A stretch of 64,000 bases of DNA from Burkholderiaceae bacterium (GTDB lineage Bacteria; Pseudomonadota; Gammaproteobacteria; Burkholderiales; Burkholderiaceae_C). The stretch lies in assembly GCA_026125795.1 (NCBI GenBank), contig JAHCKM010000002.1:434001-498000 (forward strand), in the 5' to 3' direction. Below, piece by piece: positions 1 through 8,867 of the stretch (position 1 is its first letter; each line of letters opens with the position of its first letter). The position numbers and the translations under genes are program-made. Under the pieces are notes generated by a model. The model did no database searches and was not told the DNA's origin. It saw nothing but the letters and a program-made list of their open reading frames with translations.

Positions 1-779
1 TCGCACACGTAGGCGCCGAGCTTGTGCGCATCGAGCGCGGCGCGCACCGCGGCATCGTCGACCACGCCGTCGCGCGAGAAATTGAGCAGCACCGCGTCGC
101 TGCGCAAGTGGCCGATGTTGGCCTTGCCCAGCAGATGGCGCGTGGCGGCGACCAGCGGCACGTGCAGCGTCACGAAGTGGGCCGACTTCAGCACCTCGTT
201 GACGCTGCCGGCGCGCTTGACCTGCGACGGCAGGCTCCACGCCGCATCCACCGTGATGTCCGGATCGTGCCCGAGCACGTGCATGCCGAGCTTGATTGCC
301 GCATCGGCCACCAGGCAGCCGATCTTGCCCAGGCCGATCACGCCGAGCGTGCGGCCGGCCAGCTCGATGCCGGCATAGTGCTTCTTGCCGTCCTCGACGC
401 GCGCGTCGAGGTCGGGCGTCTTCGGATCGAGCCCGTCGACGAAGCGCAGCGCCGGCGCGATCTGGCGCGCCGCCATCAGCATGCCGGCCAGCACCAGCTC
501 CTTCACCGCGTTGGCATTGGCGCCGGGTGCGTTGAACACCGGCACGCCGCGTGCGTTCATCGCCTCCACCGGGATGTTGTTGGTGCCGGCACCGGCGCGC
601 GCGATCGCGCGCACGCTGGCCGGGATGGCGGTCTTGTGCAGGTCGGCCGAGCGCAGCAGGATCGCCACCGGGTCGGCCACGTCCTTGCCCACGCGGTAGC
701 GGTCCGCGGGCAGGCGCGACAGACCCCGGTCGGAGATCTGGTTGTAGACCTGGATCGGCAGGACCGCAGGGCTACGCAT
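1..779 (-). CDS. serA: D-3-phosphoglycerate dehydrogenase (C-terminus beyond window)
   Basis: Partial gene. It reads leftwards from an ATG at 777-779 and runs off the left edge, leaving about 259 residues. The product should oxidise 3-phosphoglycerate to 3-phosphohydroxypyruvate with NAD, the first step of serine synthesis. Visible family features are an early [11 protein letters not shown] stretch, the Rossmann dinucleotide motif GVIGLGKIG near residue 147, and [11 protein letters not shown] near the end. Its start overlaps the serC stop by 8 bases (ATGCGTAG), and a GAGG lies about 7 bases upstream inside serC, so translation is probably coupled. Adjacency to the next enzyme of the same pathway supports the call. 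Whether a C-terminal ACT domain follows cannot be seen. Confidence 0.9.
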   Translation of the reverse strand, partial: MRSPAVLPIQVYNQISDRGLSRLPADRYRVGKDVADPVAILLRSADLHKTAIPASVRAIARAGAGTNNIPVEAMNARGVPVFNAPGANANAVKELVLAGMLMAARQIAPALRFVDGLDPKTPDLDARVEDGKKHYAGIELAGRTLGVIGLGKIGCLVADAAIKLGMHVLGHDPDITVDAAWSLPSQVKRAGSVNEVLKSAHFVTLHVPLVAATRHLLGKANIGHLRSDAVLLNFSRDGVVDDAAVRAALDAHKLGAYVC

Positions 780-1854
780 GCTGCGCCTCGAACTCCTTCA
801 TGTACACCACCAGCGCGCGCACGCCGTCGATCGGCATCGCGTTGTAGATGCTCGCGCGCATGCCGCCGACCGAACGGTGCCCCTTGAGCTGCACCATGCC
901 GCGCGCCTGCGCGCCCTTGAGGAACGGCTCGTCCAGGCGCTCGTCGGGCAGCCGGAACGGCACGTTCATCAGCGAACGGTCCTCGCGCGCCACCGGGCAG
1001 GTGTAGAAACGGGTGCTGTCGAGGTAGTCGTACAGCACGGCGGCCTTCTTGCGGTTGTGCGCCTCCATCGCCGACACGCCGCCTTGCATCTCGATCCACT
1101 TGAAGACCAGCCCGGCGATGTAGATCGCGTAGGTGGGCGGCGTGTTGTACATCGAATCGTTGTCGGCCACGATCTTGTAGTCGAACGCGCTCGGGCAGAT
1201 CGGCAGCGCCTGGCCGATCAGGTCGTCGCGCACGATCACGATCGTCAGGCCGGCGGGGCCGATGTTCTTCTGCGCGCCGCCGTAGATCAGGCCGTACTTC
1301 GACACGTCGATCGCGCGCGACAGGATGTTGGATGACATGTCGGACACCAGCGGCACCGCGCCGACGTCGGGCGTCCAGTGGTATTCGACACCGCCGATGG
1401 TCTCGTTGCCGGTGATGTGCACGTAGGCGGCATCCGGATCGAGCTTCCAGCTGTCGCGCGGCGGGATGCGCGTGTAGCCGCTGTCCTTGGCCGATGCAGC
1501 CACGTTGACGCTGCAGTACTTCTGCGCCTCCTTGATCGACTTCTTGGACCACTCGCCGGTGTCGATGTAGTCGGCCTTGGCTCTTCCGCGCAGCATGTTG
1601 AGCGGCACGATCGCGTTCTCGCCGATCGCGCCGCCCTGCATGAACAGCACCTTGTAGTTCGCGGGCACGGCGAGCAGCTTGCGCAGCAGCGCCTCGGCCT
1701 CGGCGTGGATGGCGATGAACTCCTTGCCGCGGTGGCTCATCTCCATCACCGACATGCCCGAGCCGTGCCAGTCGAGCATCTCTTCGGCCGCCTGGCGCAG
1801 CACCGGCTCGGGCAGCGCGGCGGGGCCGGCGCTGAAGTTGAATACGCGCGTCAT
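772..1854 (-). CDS. serC: phosphoserine aminotransferase
   Basis: 360 residues, the full length for the family. This PLP enzyme transaminates 3-phosphohydroxypyruvate to 3-phosphoserine in the cytoplasm; the family also serves pyridoxine synthesis. Recognisable features are the N-terminal [28 protein letters not shown], and the cofactor-binding lysine in [12 protein letters not shown]. The C-terminus has the family's [12 protein letters not shown]. The ATG is preceded by CGGAGTG at a good distance. It forms a two-gene operon with the phosphoglycerate dehydrogenase that overlaps its stop codon. Confidence 0.97.
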   Translation of the reverse strand: MTRVFNFSAGPAALPEPVLRQAAEEMLDWHGSGMSVMEMSHRGKEFIAIHAEAEALLRKLLAVPANYKVLFMQGGAIGENAIVPLNMLRGRAKADYIDTGEWSKKSIKEAQKYCSVNVAASAKDSGYTRIPPRDSWKLDPDAAYVHITGNETIGGVEYHWTPDVGAVPLVSDMSSNILSRAIDVSKYGLIYGGAQKNIGPAGLTIVIVRDDLIGQALPICPSAFDYKIVADNDSMYNTPPTYAIYIAGLVFKWIEMQGGVSAMEAHNRKKAAVLYDYLDSTRFYTCPVAREDRSLMNVPFRLPDERLDEPFLKGAQARGMVQLKGHRSVGGMRASIYNAMPIDGVRALVVYMKEFEAQHA

Positions 1855-1947
1855 CGTGTCACTCCGGCGGCCGGGGCAGGCCGCAGACCAAAAAGGCCAA
1901 GAATACCGAACCTTCCCGGCGCGGCGCCGTCGAGCCCTGCGCGCGGC

Positions 1948-2670
1948 TCAGTCCGGCACGTACATGTAGCCGGCGTTGCGCACGGTGCGGATGCAGCGCG
2001 GCTCAGCCGTAGGATCGGGCTCTATCTTGCGGCGCAGCCGGCCGATGCGGATGTCGATCGAGCGGTCGAACGGCTCCCACTCGCGATTGCGCGTGTGCAT
2101 CAGCAACTGATCGCGCGACAGCACGCGGTTGGGGTTGGCGAGGAACACGCGCAGCAGGTCGAACTCCATCGCGGTCATCGCCACCTCGGCGCCACCGGCC
2201 TCGAAGAGCCGCCGCGAGTCGACGTCGAGCTCGCAGCGGCCGAAGCGCGGGCGCGAAGGCGATGCGGCGGCCGCAACCGGCACGTCGGCCGCCGGCTTGG
2301 CCTGGATGCGACGCAGCACGCTCTTCAGCCGCGCGAGCAACTCGCGCGGATCGAACGGTTTGGGCAGGTAGTCGTCGGCACCGACCTCGAGGCCGACCAC
2401 GCGGTCGATCACGTCGCCCGACGCGGTGACCATGATGATGCCCACGTCATAGTGCTCGCGCAGGAACTTGGCCAGCGTGAGGCCGTCCTCGCCCGGCAGC
2501 CGGATGTCCAGCAGCACGACGTCGGGCAGCTCGGTCTCGATGCGCTGGCGCATCTGCGCGCCGCCGCCGGCCTCGGCCACCACGTATCCGTGGCCCTGCA
2601 GGTACTCGCGCAGCATCGCGCGGATCGAAGGATCGTCGTCGACGATCAACACGCGCGCGGCCGGTTCCAT
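1948..2670 (-). CDS. OmpR/PhoB-family response regulator
   Basis: 240 residues from the chosen ATG at 2668-2670, which opens directly into MEPAARVLIVDDD. The receiver domain spans about residues 6-118, with acidic residues at 11-13 and the phospho-acceptor Asp near 55 in VVLLDIRLPGEDG. A winged-helix DNA-binding domain follows at about 140-238 (MEFDLLRVFLANPNRVLSRD, then RTVRNAGYMYVPD at the end). The frame is open further upstream, but that would extend into the divergent promoter region and adds nothing receiver-like. No kinase is adjacent; the nearest is the multi-PAS hybrid kinase 1.5 kb away, so the partner is unknown. Target genes cannot be inferred. Confidence 0.9.
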   Translation of the reverse strand: MEPAARVLIVDDDPSIRAMLREYLQGHGYVVAEAGGGAQMRQRIETELPDVVLLDIRLPGEDGLTLAKFLREHYDVGIIMVTASGDVIDRVVGLEVGADDYLPKPFDPRELLARLKSVLRRIQAKPAADVPVAAAASPSRPRFGRCELDVDSRRLFEAGGAEVAMTAMEFDLLRVFLANPNRVLSRDQLLMHTRNREWEPFDRSIDIRIGRLRRKIEPDPTAEPRCIRTVRNAGYMYVPD

Positions 2671-2878
2671 GGCGGGCGATTCTGCCGCGCGCGACACGGG
2701 CTGTGTAGGCCGGAATACAAAACAGCTACATGGCGGTGCCGAGACGATGCATCGCCGATACCGGGGACCTCGACAGTTCAGCCCGGTCGCTGTCGGCACG
2801 CACTCCTGGTGGTGCCGAGCGGCACGCCGCCGGACCGCCTCCGGCCCGATCGCCATACCCACGCAGAGGAACACCACC

Positions 2879-3847
2879 ATGAGTACCGTCGTCCACACCG
2901 ACCGCTATGCCCGCGTCATCGACATCTCCAAGCGCGTGCGCTGGGAGATCGAACGCGACGTCATCCGCGGGCGCCGCTTCGACTACACGAAGACCTTCCT
3001 GCCTGCGAGCCTGTCGCTCGTCGACGAGCTGACCTTCCTGACACCGGACCAGCAGCGCCGGCTCAGCCAGGTGCAGGGCCGCACGTACGCCTACATCTTC
3101 GGCCTGGTCGAGCGTTTCATCGCCGCCAAGGTGAGCGACCTCGGCCGCACGCACGCGTTCGGCGACCAGGTGGCATTCGAGGCGATGGTGCGCATGACCG
3201 ACGAGGAGCTCAAGCACCAGGAGCTGTTCCGCCGCCTCGAGGCGATGATGGCCGCGACCATGCCGCCGGGCTACCAGATGACGGCCGAGCCCAACGCGGT
3301 GGCGCACGCCGTGCTGGGCGCCAGCAACTGGGCGGTGCTGGCGCTGACGCTGGACATCGAGCTGTTCACGCAGGCGCACTACCGCGCCAGCATCGAGCCC
3401 GACACCAACCTGTCGGAACTGTGGAAGGACGTGTTCCTGTTCCACTGGAAAGAGGAGTCGCAGCACGCCGTGCTCGACGAGATCGAACTGCAGCGCGAGG
3501 ACGCCCGGCTCGACAAGGCCGGCCGCGACGCCGCGGTCGGTGACCTGATCCACCTGGTGGGCGCCGTCGACGGCATCCTGCAGGCGCAGGCCAAGGCCGA
3601 CACCGCCTACTTCGGTCGCATCTGCGGCATGGCAGGCCACGGCGAGCAGATGGCGCAGATCGAGGCCGGCGTGCTCAAGGCCTACCGCTGGCAGTACATC
3701 GTGTCGGGTGTGATGGAGCCGCGCTTCCAGAAGGTGCTGTTCGCGCTGCTCGACGACGAGCAGGCCGCGCGCATCCAGCAGGCGCTGGCCCCGCTGACCT
3801 ACGCGGTGCCGGCACGCCCCGAGATGCCGTTGCCGATGGCGGCCTGA
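2879..3847 (+). CDS. ferritin-like di-iron protein, possible oxidase/oxygenase
   Basis: 322 residues from the ATG at 2879, chosen because AGAGGA lies just upstream. I recognise the architecture but not a named enzyme. The sequence is helical and carries the six-ligand pattern of a carboxylate-bridged di-iron four-helix bundle: Glu78 (LVERF), Glu110-x-x-His113 (EELKHQ), Glu161 (DIELF) and Glu193-x-x-His196 (HWKEESQHAV). That pattern is seen in AurF-like N-oxygenases and related ferritin-like oxidases. No signal peptide is visible, so a cytoplasmic protein is likely. An 86-residue DUF1127 protein follows 80 bp downstream. Substrate is unknown; bacterioferritin-type iron storage is less likely at this length. 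Confidence 0.75.
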   Translation: MSTVVHTDRYARVIDISKRVRWEIERDVIRGRRFDYTKTFLPASLSLVDELTFLTPDQQRRLSQVQGRTYAYIFGLVERFIAAKVSDLGRTHAFGDQVAFEAMVRMTDEELKHQELFRRLEAMMAATMPPGYQMTAEPNAVAHAVLGASNWAVLALTLDIELFTQAHYRASIEPDTNLSELWKDVFLFHWKEESQHAVLDEIELQREDARLDKAGRDAAVGDLIHLVGAVDGILQAQAKADTAYFGRICGMAGHGEQMAQIEAGVLKAYRWQYIVSGVMEPRFQKVLFALLDDEQAARIQQALAPLTYAVPARPEMPLPMAA

Positions 3848-3927
3848 GGCCCGACGCCGACGCACGGGTGGCCGCTGACGCGGCTGCCCGCCGTCGAACC
3901 CCGAGACGACACTCGAAGGAGATACCG

Positions 3928-4188
3928 ATGGACAAGGCCCCGACCCATGCCGCGGCGCCGCCGTGGCCGCCGCTGCGACGCTGGCTGGGTGCGCTCGACG
4001 CGTTGTGGCAGGACGTGATCGGCTCCTGGCGCTGCGCGATCGCCCAGCGCGCCGATGACCTGGACGATGTCGCGTTGCGCGACCTCGGCCTCAGCCGCTC
4101 GGAATTGCGCTCGGTCCATGCCGAGGTGGCCGGTCTCGCCGAGCCGACGCGCCGGCGTGTCGTCGAGCGGCGCAGCCCGCTGCTGTAG
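3928..4188 (+). CDS. DUF1127 small protein
   Basis: 86 residues. The start at 3928 is fixed by AAGGAG a few bases upstream. The middle carries the DUF1127 signature (DDLDDVALRDLGLSRSEL, about residues 44-61). Members are small arginine-rich proteins; some bind RNA or affect phosphate and stress responses, but this one has a longer proline-rich N-terminus than the minimal 45-50 residue forms. It follows the di-iron gene on the same strand at 80 bp and may be co-transcribed. It ends 21 bp before the stop of the convergent kinase gene. Confidence 0.8.
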   Translation: MDKAPTHAAAPPWPPLRRWLGALDALWQDVIGSWRCAIAQRADDLDDVALRDLGLSRSELRSVHAEVAGLAEPTRRRVVERRSPLL

Positions 4189-4209
4189 CCCCGTTGCCAG
4201 GCAGCACTT

Positions 4210-7200
4210 TCAGCGCGGCGACAGCCAGCGCTGCAGGCACAGCCGCAGCGCCTGCGGCTCCACCGGCTTGCGCAGCAGCGCGCGCACGCCCTGGCGGCGC
4301 AGCGCCTCGTTGTCTTCGATCGCCGGATCGCCGCTGTGCAGCAGCACCGGCAGCTCGGGACGCACCGCGCTGACGTGGCGTGCGAGTTCCAGTCCGGTCA
4401 GGCGCGGCATGGTGTGGTCGGTGATGAGCAGGTCGAGCGCGTGCGACGGCTCGTCGAGCCATTCCCTGGCTGCCAGCGGGTCGCGCATCAGCACGACCTG
4501 CAGGCCCCATCCGTCGAGCATCTCGGTCATCAGCTCGCCCACCGCGGTCTCGTCCTCAACCACCATCACGGCGCCGATCAGGCGCGCGCCGGCCGCGGGT
4601 GCCGCGGCCGCCACCATCGCCGCGATGGCGGCGCCCGGCGCGGCCGCCGGCCAAAGCACCCGAAAGCGCGTGCCCTGGCCCGGTCGGGTGTCGACCAGCA
4701 CGTGGCCACCGTGGTTGTGCACGATGCCGTGCACCATCGCCAGCCCCATGCCCGAGCCCTGACCGACTTCCTTCGTCGAGAAGAAGGGCTCGAAGATGCG
4801 TTCCACCACGTCGGGCGCGATACCGGGTCCGGAGTCGGCCACCTCGAGCGTGACCCACGGCCCGGGGCCCGCCGCGGCGCCGCACGAGGTGCAGCGCTGC
4901 TTGAGCGCGCCGAGGCTGCGCAGCGCGACGCGGATGGTGCCGCTGCCGTGCATCGCATCGCGCGCGTTGATGCAAAGGTTGAACAGCACCTGCTCGAACT
5001 GCACCGCATCGGCCAGCACCGCGGGCGTCGTGTCGTCGATCTCGCCGATGGCCGTCTCCAGCACGACCGACGACGGCAGCGTCGAGCGCAGCAGCTGCAG
5101 CGACTGGCGCACCAGCGGCGCCAGCGCCAGCACGCGCCGCTCGCCGGGCTGGCGGCGCGCGAACGTGAGCATCTGCGCAATCAGGTCGCGCGCGCGTTGC
5201 GCGGCCAGGTGCGCCGACTCGAGCTGGCGCACCAGCTTGGCGTCGCCGACGGCGGTCGCACGCTCCTGGCCGAGCACGACGTAGCCGATCACCGCGGTCA
5301 GGATGTTGTTGAAGTCGTGCGCGATGCCGCCGGTCAGCTGACCGATCGCCTCCATCTTCTGCGCCTGGCGCAGCTGCGCCTCCAGGCGTGCGCGCTCGGC
5401 CTCGGCGGCGCGCCGGTCGGTGATGTCGCGCGCCGCATACAGCACGTGAGGCCGGCCGCGGTAGGTGACCGGCACGCCGCGCACCTCGGCGTCGAAGCGG
5501 GTGCCGTCCTTGCGCTGCGCCACCACCTCAAAGCGCAGCCACTCGCCGGCCAGTGCGCGGTCGTGCAGCTGGCGGTGTTCGCGCTGCAGTGCCTCGTCGG
5601 TCTGCGTCACCACGCGGGCGACGCCCAGCACCTCCTCGCGCGGATAGCCGCACATCGAGCCGTAGGCCGGGTTGACCTCCACGGCGCGATAGTCGGCGTC
5701 GCGCAGCACCAGCGCGTCGGCCGACGCGTTGAAGATCGCGCGGTACTGCTCCTCACTGTCCCGCAGCGCCTGCTCGGAGCGCTTGCGCGCCGTGATGTCC
5801 CGGCCGATGTACAGCACGTGCGGCTCGCCACGGTGGCGGATCGGCACCCCACGCAGCTCGATCTCGTAGCGCACGCCGTCGCGGCGCAGGAACGGCGCCT
5901 CGAGCGCGATCGGCTCGCCGGCCAGCGCGCGCGCGTGCAGGGCCCGGATCGTCACCGCGACATCCGAGGGGTTGGCAATCACGCGGTCGGCGCCCAGCAC
6001 CTCGTCGCGCCTGTAGCCGCTCATCGCCTCGTAGGTCGCGTTGACGTCGACGATGCGGAAGTCGGCGTCGCGCAGCACCAGCGCATCGGCCGAGGCGTCG
6101 AAGATCGCGCGGTACTGCTCCTCGCGCGCCCGCAGCCGCTGCTCGTCCTGTCGGCGCTGCGTGATGTCGCGCGCGATGGCCAGCACATGCGGCTCGCCGC
6201 GGTGGCGAAACGGCGTCGCGTGGACCTCGATCTGGATGATCGTGCCGTCCTTGCGGCGCGAGTCGAGCTCGGCGCGGCAGGTCTCGCCGGCCAGCGCGCG
6301 CTGCACCAGATCGCGCCGCGGCTCGGCATAGGCCTCGCCGTCGTCGGGGCGGTCCCAGCCGCGGCCGACCACCTCGTCGCGCGTCCAGCCGAAGAGCCGC
6401 TCGTAGGCCGGGTTGACGTCGACGCGCCGGTACTGGCTGTCCCACAGGATCAGCGCGTCGGCTGAAGCCGCGAAGATCGCGCGGTATTGCTCCTCGCTGG
6501 CGCGCAGCAGCGCGTCGGCTTGCTTGCGTTGCGTGATGTCGCGGGTGAACGCCAGCACGTGCGGCCGGCCGTCGATGCGCGCCACCTTCAGCCGCACCTC
6601 GTCCCAGTGCAGGCTGCCGTCCTTGTTGCGGCGGTGCCACTCGAACACCGGCTCCGACCCCTGCTTGGCCTGCTCGATGAAGCGCAGCGCGTACTCGGCG
6701 GTGTACGGCGGCACGCCGGAGCTGACGTCGGCCACCGAGACGCGCAGCATCTCGTCGTGGCTGTAGCCGTAGGTTGCGCACGCCTTCGGGTTGACGTCGA
6801 GCACCGCACCGGTGTCCCAGTCGTGCACGAAGATGCAGTCTTCCGACGCTTCGAAGATCGCGCGGTAGCTCGCCTCCGAGCGGCGCAGCGCCTCGTGTGC
6901 GCGCAGCTGCTCGATCTCGGCGACGATGCGTCCGGCAAAGATCTTCAGCAGCGCCTCTGCAAGCGCGGCGTCGGCGATCGGCTGCCGATCCATCGCCACC
7001 AGCAGACCGAGCGGCCGGTCGTGGCTGTCGAACAGCGGGAACGCTGCGTACGAGTCCATGCCCTTGACCGCGAAGAGGGTGTCGGGCCTGAACTGCCGCG
7101 ACACGCCGTGTGCCACGTGGTGGTAGGCATGGCCGATCACCTGCGCGCACGGCGAGCCCTCGAGTGCGTAGTCAAAGTTGCGCAGCGTGCGGCCGTCGAG

Positions 7201-7410
7201 CACCGCGGCCAGCGTGCGCAGCTCCTGCCGTGCCGCGTCGGTGTAGACAGCGATGAAGCAGGTGGCGACCTTCAGGATGTCGGCGAGATCGTGCACCAGC
7301 TGCACGAAGGCCTCACCACCGCCGCGGCGCGACACCGCCTGGGCGGCACGGAACATCGCCTGCGCCGCGTCGCCCCAGGCCGCGTCCATCTCGTCGTCGC
7401 GAGCGTTCAT
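4210..7410 (-). CDS. GAF/multi-PAS hybrid sensor histidine kinase
   Basis: 1066 residues with no transmembrane segment, so probably a soluble cytoplasmic sensor. Order of domains: GAF-like (about 20-165); four PAS/PAC units (about 175-665), each with a YRAIF start and a DIT end; a HisKA box with the phosphorylated His in GGIAHDFNNIL; an HATPase with DSGPGIAP and GSGMGLAMVHGI; and a C-terminal receiver (about 950-1062) with the acceptor Asp in LLITDHTMPRLTG. PAS units two to four are very similar (SEEQYRAIFxASADAL), suggesting tandem duplication. The HATPase contains a CTSCG insertion. The receiver probably acts in an internal phosphorelay. No adjacent output regulator is visible; the OmpR-type regulator 1.5 kb away is a candidate only. 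Confidence 0.92.
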   Translation of the reverse strand: MNARDDEMDAAWGDAAQAMFRAAQAVSRRGGGEAFVQLVHDLADILKVATCFIAVYTDAARQELRTLAAVLDGRTLRNFDYALEGSPCAQVIGHAYHHVAHGVSRQFRPDTLFAVKGMDSYAAFPLFDSHDRPLGLLVAMDRQPIADAALAEALLKIFAGRIVAEIEQLRAHEALRRSEASYRAIFEASEDCIFVHDWDTGAVLDVNPKACATYGYSHDEMLRVSVADVSSGVPPYTAEYALRFIEQAKQGSEPVFEWHRRNKDGSLHWDEVRLKVARIDGRPHVLAFTRDITQRKQADALLRASEEQYRAIFAASADALILWDSQYRRVDVNPAYERLFGWTRDEVVGRGWDRPDDGEAYAEPRRDLVQRALAGETCRAELDSRRKDGTIIQIEVHATPFRHRGEPHVLAIARDITQRRQDEQRLRAREEQYRAIFDASADALVLRDADFRIVDVNATYEAMSGYRRDEVLGADRVIANPSDVAVTIRALHARALAGEPIALEAPFLRRDGVRYEIELRGVPIRHRGEPHVLYIGRDITARKRSEQALRDSEEQYRAIFNASADALVLRDADYRAVEVNPAYGSMCGYPREEVLGVARVVTQTDEALQREHRQLHDRALAGEWLRFEVVAQRKDGTRFDAEVRGVPVTYRGRPHVLYAARDITDRRAAEAERARLEAQLRQAQKMEAIGQLTGGIAHDFNNILTAVIGYVVLGQERATAVGDAKLVRQLESAHLAAQRARDLIAQMLTFARRQPGERRVLALAPLVRQSLQLLRSTLPSSVVLETAIGEIDDTTPAVLADAVQFEQVLFNLCINARDAMHGSGTIRVALRSLGALKQRCTSCGAAAGPGPWVTLEVADSGPGIAPDVVERIFEPFFSTKEVGQGSGMGLAMVHGIVHNHGGHVLVDTRPGQGTRFRVLWPAAAPGAAIAAMVAAAAPAAGARLIGAVMVVEDETAVGELMTEMLDGWGLQVVLMRDPLAAREWLDEPSHALDLLITDHTMPRLTGLELARHVSAVRPELPVLLHSGDPAIEDNEALRRQGVRALLRKPVEPQALRLCLQRWLSPR

Positions 7411-7460
7411 CGGGGGAGTCTAGGCGTTGGGCAGCGGGCATGCGGGTGAATTGCCGCGCC

Positions 7461-7493
7461 GATACGGCGTCGATACACGCGCGATACACGGGC
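7461..7493. repeat. three 11-bp direct repeats starting GATAC
   Basis: GATAC begins at 7461, 7472 and 7483, exactly one helical turn apart, with a further GATAC at 7502. The array lies between the divergent kinase and hydrolase genes. Same-face spacing suggests a regulator-binding iteron, but no factor can be named. Confidence 0.4.
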
Positions 7494-7573
7494 CGGGCCG
7501 CGATACCAGCACGCAACAGACGGGCCGCACAGCGACATCGGCGCGCTACGTCGGGCGCTCATCGTTGCAGTCA

Positions 7574-7617
7574 ACGGCCTCGCCGAGGCCACCTCAGTTG
7601 ACGGCCTCGCCGAGGCC
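7574..7617. repeat. tandem copy of a palindromic 17-mer upstream of a hydrolase
   Basis: ACGGCCTCGCCGAGGCC occurs at 7574-7590 and again at 7601-7617, a 27-bp period. Each copy contains the near-palindrome GGCCTCG/CGAGGCC, so two small hairpins could form in the leader just before the ribosome-binding site at 7624-7629. This could be an operator pair or RNA structure. Confidence 0.5.
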
Positions 7618-7634
7618 TGTGCGAAGGAGCACCC

Positions 7635-8444
7635 ATGTCGAATCCCGTCGTCTCGCTGCCCCCGCGTTCCCGTGCCGGCGTCGAACGCCTGCTGTGCCTG
7701 CACAGCAGCGCCGGTTCGGGCCGCCAGTGGGAACCGATCGCCCATGCGCTGCGCCAGCGCTTCGAGGTGATGGCGCCCGAGCTGCTGGGCTATGGCGGCA
7801 GCGCGCGCTGGAGCGTCGGCGCGCCGGTGTCGCTCGACGCCGAGGCGCAGGCGCTGGCGCCGTTGCTGCAGCGCGGCGGCGCGCATCTGTTTGGCCATTC
7901 GTACGGCGGCGCCGTGGCGCTGCAGATGGCGCTGCGCTGGCCCGAGCGCATCCGCAGCCTCACGCTGTACGAGCCGGTGCGCTTCGCGCTGCTGCGGCAG
8001 CCGGCGACGCGCGAGGCGGCCGAAGCGATCGTCGGCGTGGGCCGCCGCATCGGCATGGACGTGTTGTCGCTGCGTGCGGCGGCGGCTGCGCAGCGTTTCG
8101 TCGACTACTGGTCGGGCGACGGCGCCTGGGCCCGGCTCGACGCCCGGCGCCAGCAGGCGCTGGCTGCGCGCATGCCCAAGGTGCACGCGGAGTTCGAGGC
8201 GCTGTTCGCCGACCGCGTGCCGCCGCCGGCCTACGCGGCACTGACGATGCCGGTGCAGCTGTTGGGCGGCAGCCGCTCGCCGCTGCCGGCGCGCCAGACG
8301 CTGCAAACGCTGGCGGCACTGCTGCCGCAGGCCAGTTGCACCGTGCTGCAGGGACTCGGCCACATGGCCCCGGTGGACGCGCCGGCATCGGTGCTCGACG
8401 CGCTCGAGCACCTCGGCATCGCCCGCTGGCCGCGGGCGGCCTGA
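7635..8444 (+). CDS. alpha/beta-hydrolase fold protein
   Basis: 269 residues, with AAGGAG six bases before the ATG. The nucleophile elbow is GHSYGG (Ser89). An oxyanion-loop motif LCLHSSAGSG lies near residue 20, and the catalytic His is in GLGHMAP (His243). No signal peptide is present, so the enzyme is cytoplasmic. The substrate cannot be read from sequence; esterases, lactonases and C-C hydrolases share this fold. A small membrane-protein gene starts 12 bp downstream on the same strand, so the two probably form an operon. The leader carries the tandem palindrome described separately. Confidence 0.85.
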   Translation: MSNPVVSLPPRSRAGVERLLCLHSSAGSGRQWEPIAHALRQRFEVMAPELLGYGGSARWSVGAPVSLDAEAQALAPLLQRGGAHLFGHSYGGAVALQMALRWPERIRSLTLYEPVRFALLRQPATREAAEAIVGVGRRIGMDVLSLRAAAAAQRFVDYWSGDGAWARLDARRQQALAARMPKVHAEFEALFADRVPPPAYAALTMPVQLLGGSRSPLPARQTLQTLAALLPQASCTVLQGLGHMAPVDAPASVLDALEHLGIARWPRAA

Positions 8445-8455
8445 CGGAGCGGGCG

Positions 8456-8854
8456 ATGGATCCGCGCTGGCAACGCGCCTACTGGCAGGGCACCGCGCTG
8501 CTGCTGGCCGCCCACCTCGCCGGCTGGGCGCCCGCGCTGCCGCTGGCGGTGCTGCTCAACGTGCTGCAGATCAACCACCGCGTCGTGTTGCGCCGCCGCC
8601 TCGGCGCGTTCGACGTGCAGGTCGGCGTGGCGCATGTCGTGGGGTTGGCGCTCGGCAGCGTCGGACCGCTGTGGCCGCTGCACGTGGTGCAGTTGATCAG
8701 CCTCAACGTCCTGCTGGTGACCGACTACTGCCTGCTGGCGCGGCTGCTGGTGCTGTTGCCGGGCAACCGCCCGGCGCCGCTGTCGTGGCAGCTGCTGCGC
8801 CGGGCCCTGCTGGGGCCGCCGGTTGCCGGCGTGCCGCCCCACGCGCCGGGCTGA
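8456..8854 (+). CDS. small multi-span membrane protein, function unknown
   Basis: 132 residues. About four hydrophobic helices are visible: two N-terminal ones around the GTALLLAAHLAGWAPALPLA stretch, one near GVAHVVGLALGSVG, and one around LISLNVLLVTDYCLL. No catalytic or transport motif is recognised. The ATG sits 12 bp after the hydrolase stop with GGAGCGGGCG upstream, indicating co-transcription. It ends 13 bp before the stop of the convergent litR-like gene. Confidence 0.65.
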   Translation: MDPRWQRAYWQGTALLLAAHLAGWAPALPLAVLLNVLQINHRVVLRRRLGAFDVQVGVAHVVGLALGSVGPLWPLHVVQLISLNVLLVTDYCLLARLLVLLPGNRPAPLSWQLLRRALLGPPVAGVPPHAPG

Positions 8855-8867
8855 GGCCGGCGCGCAT

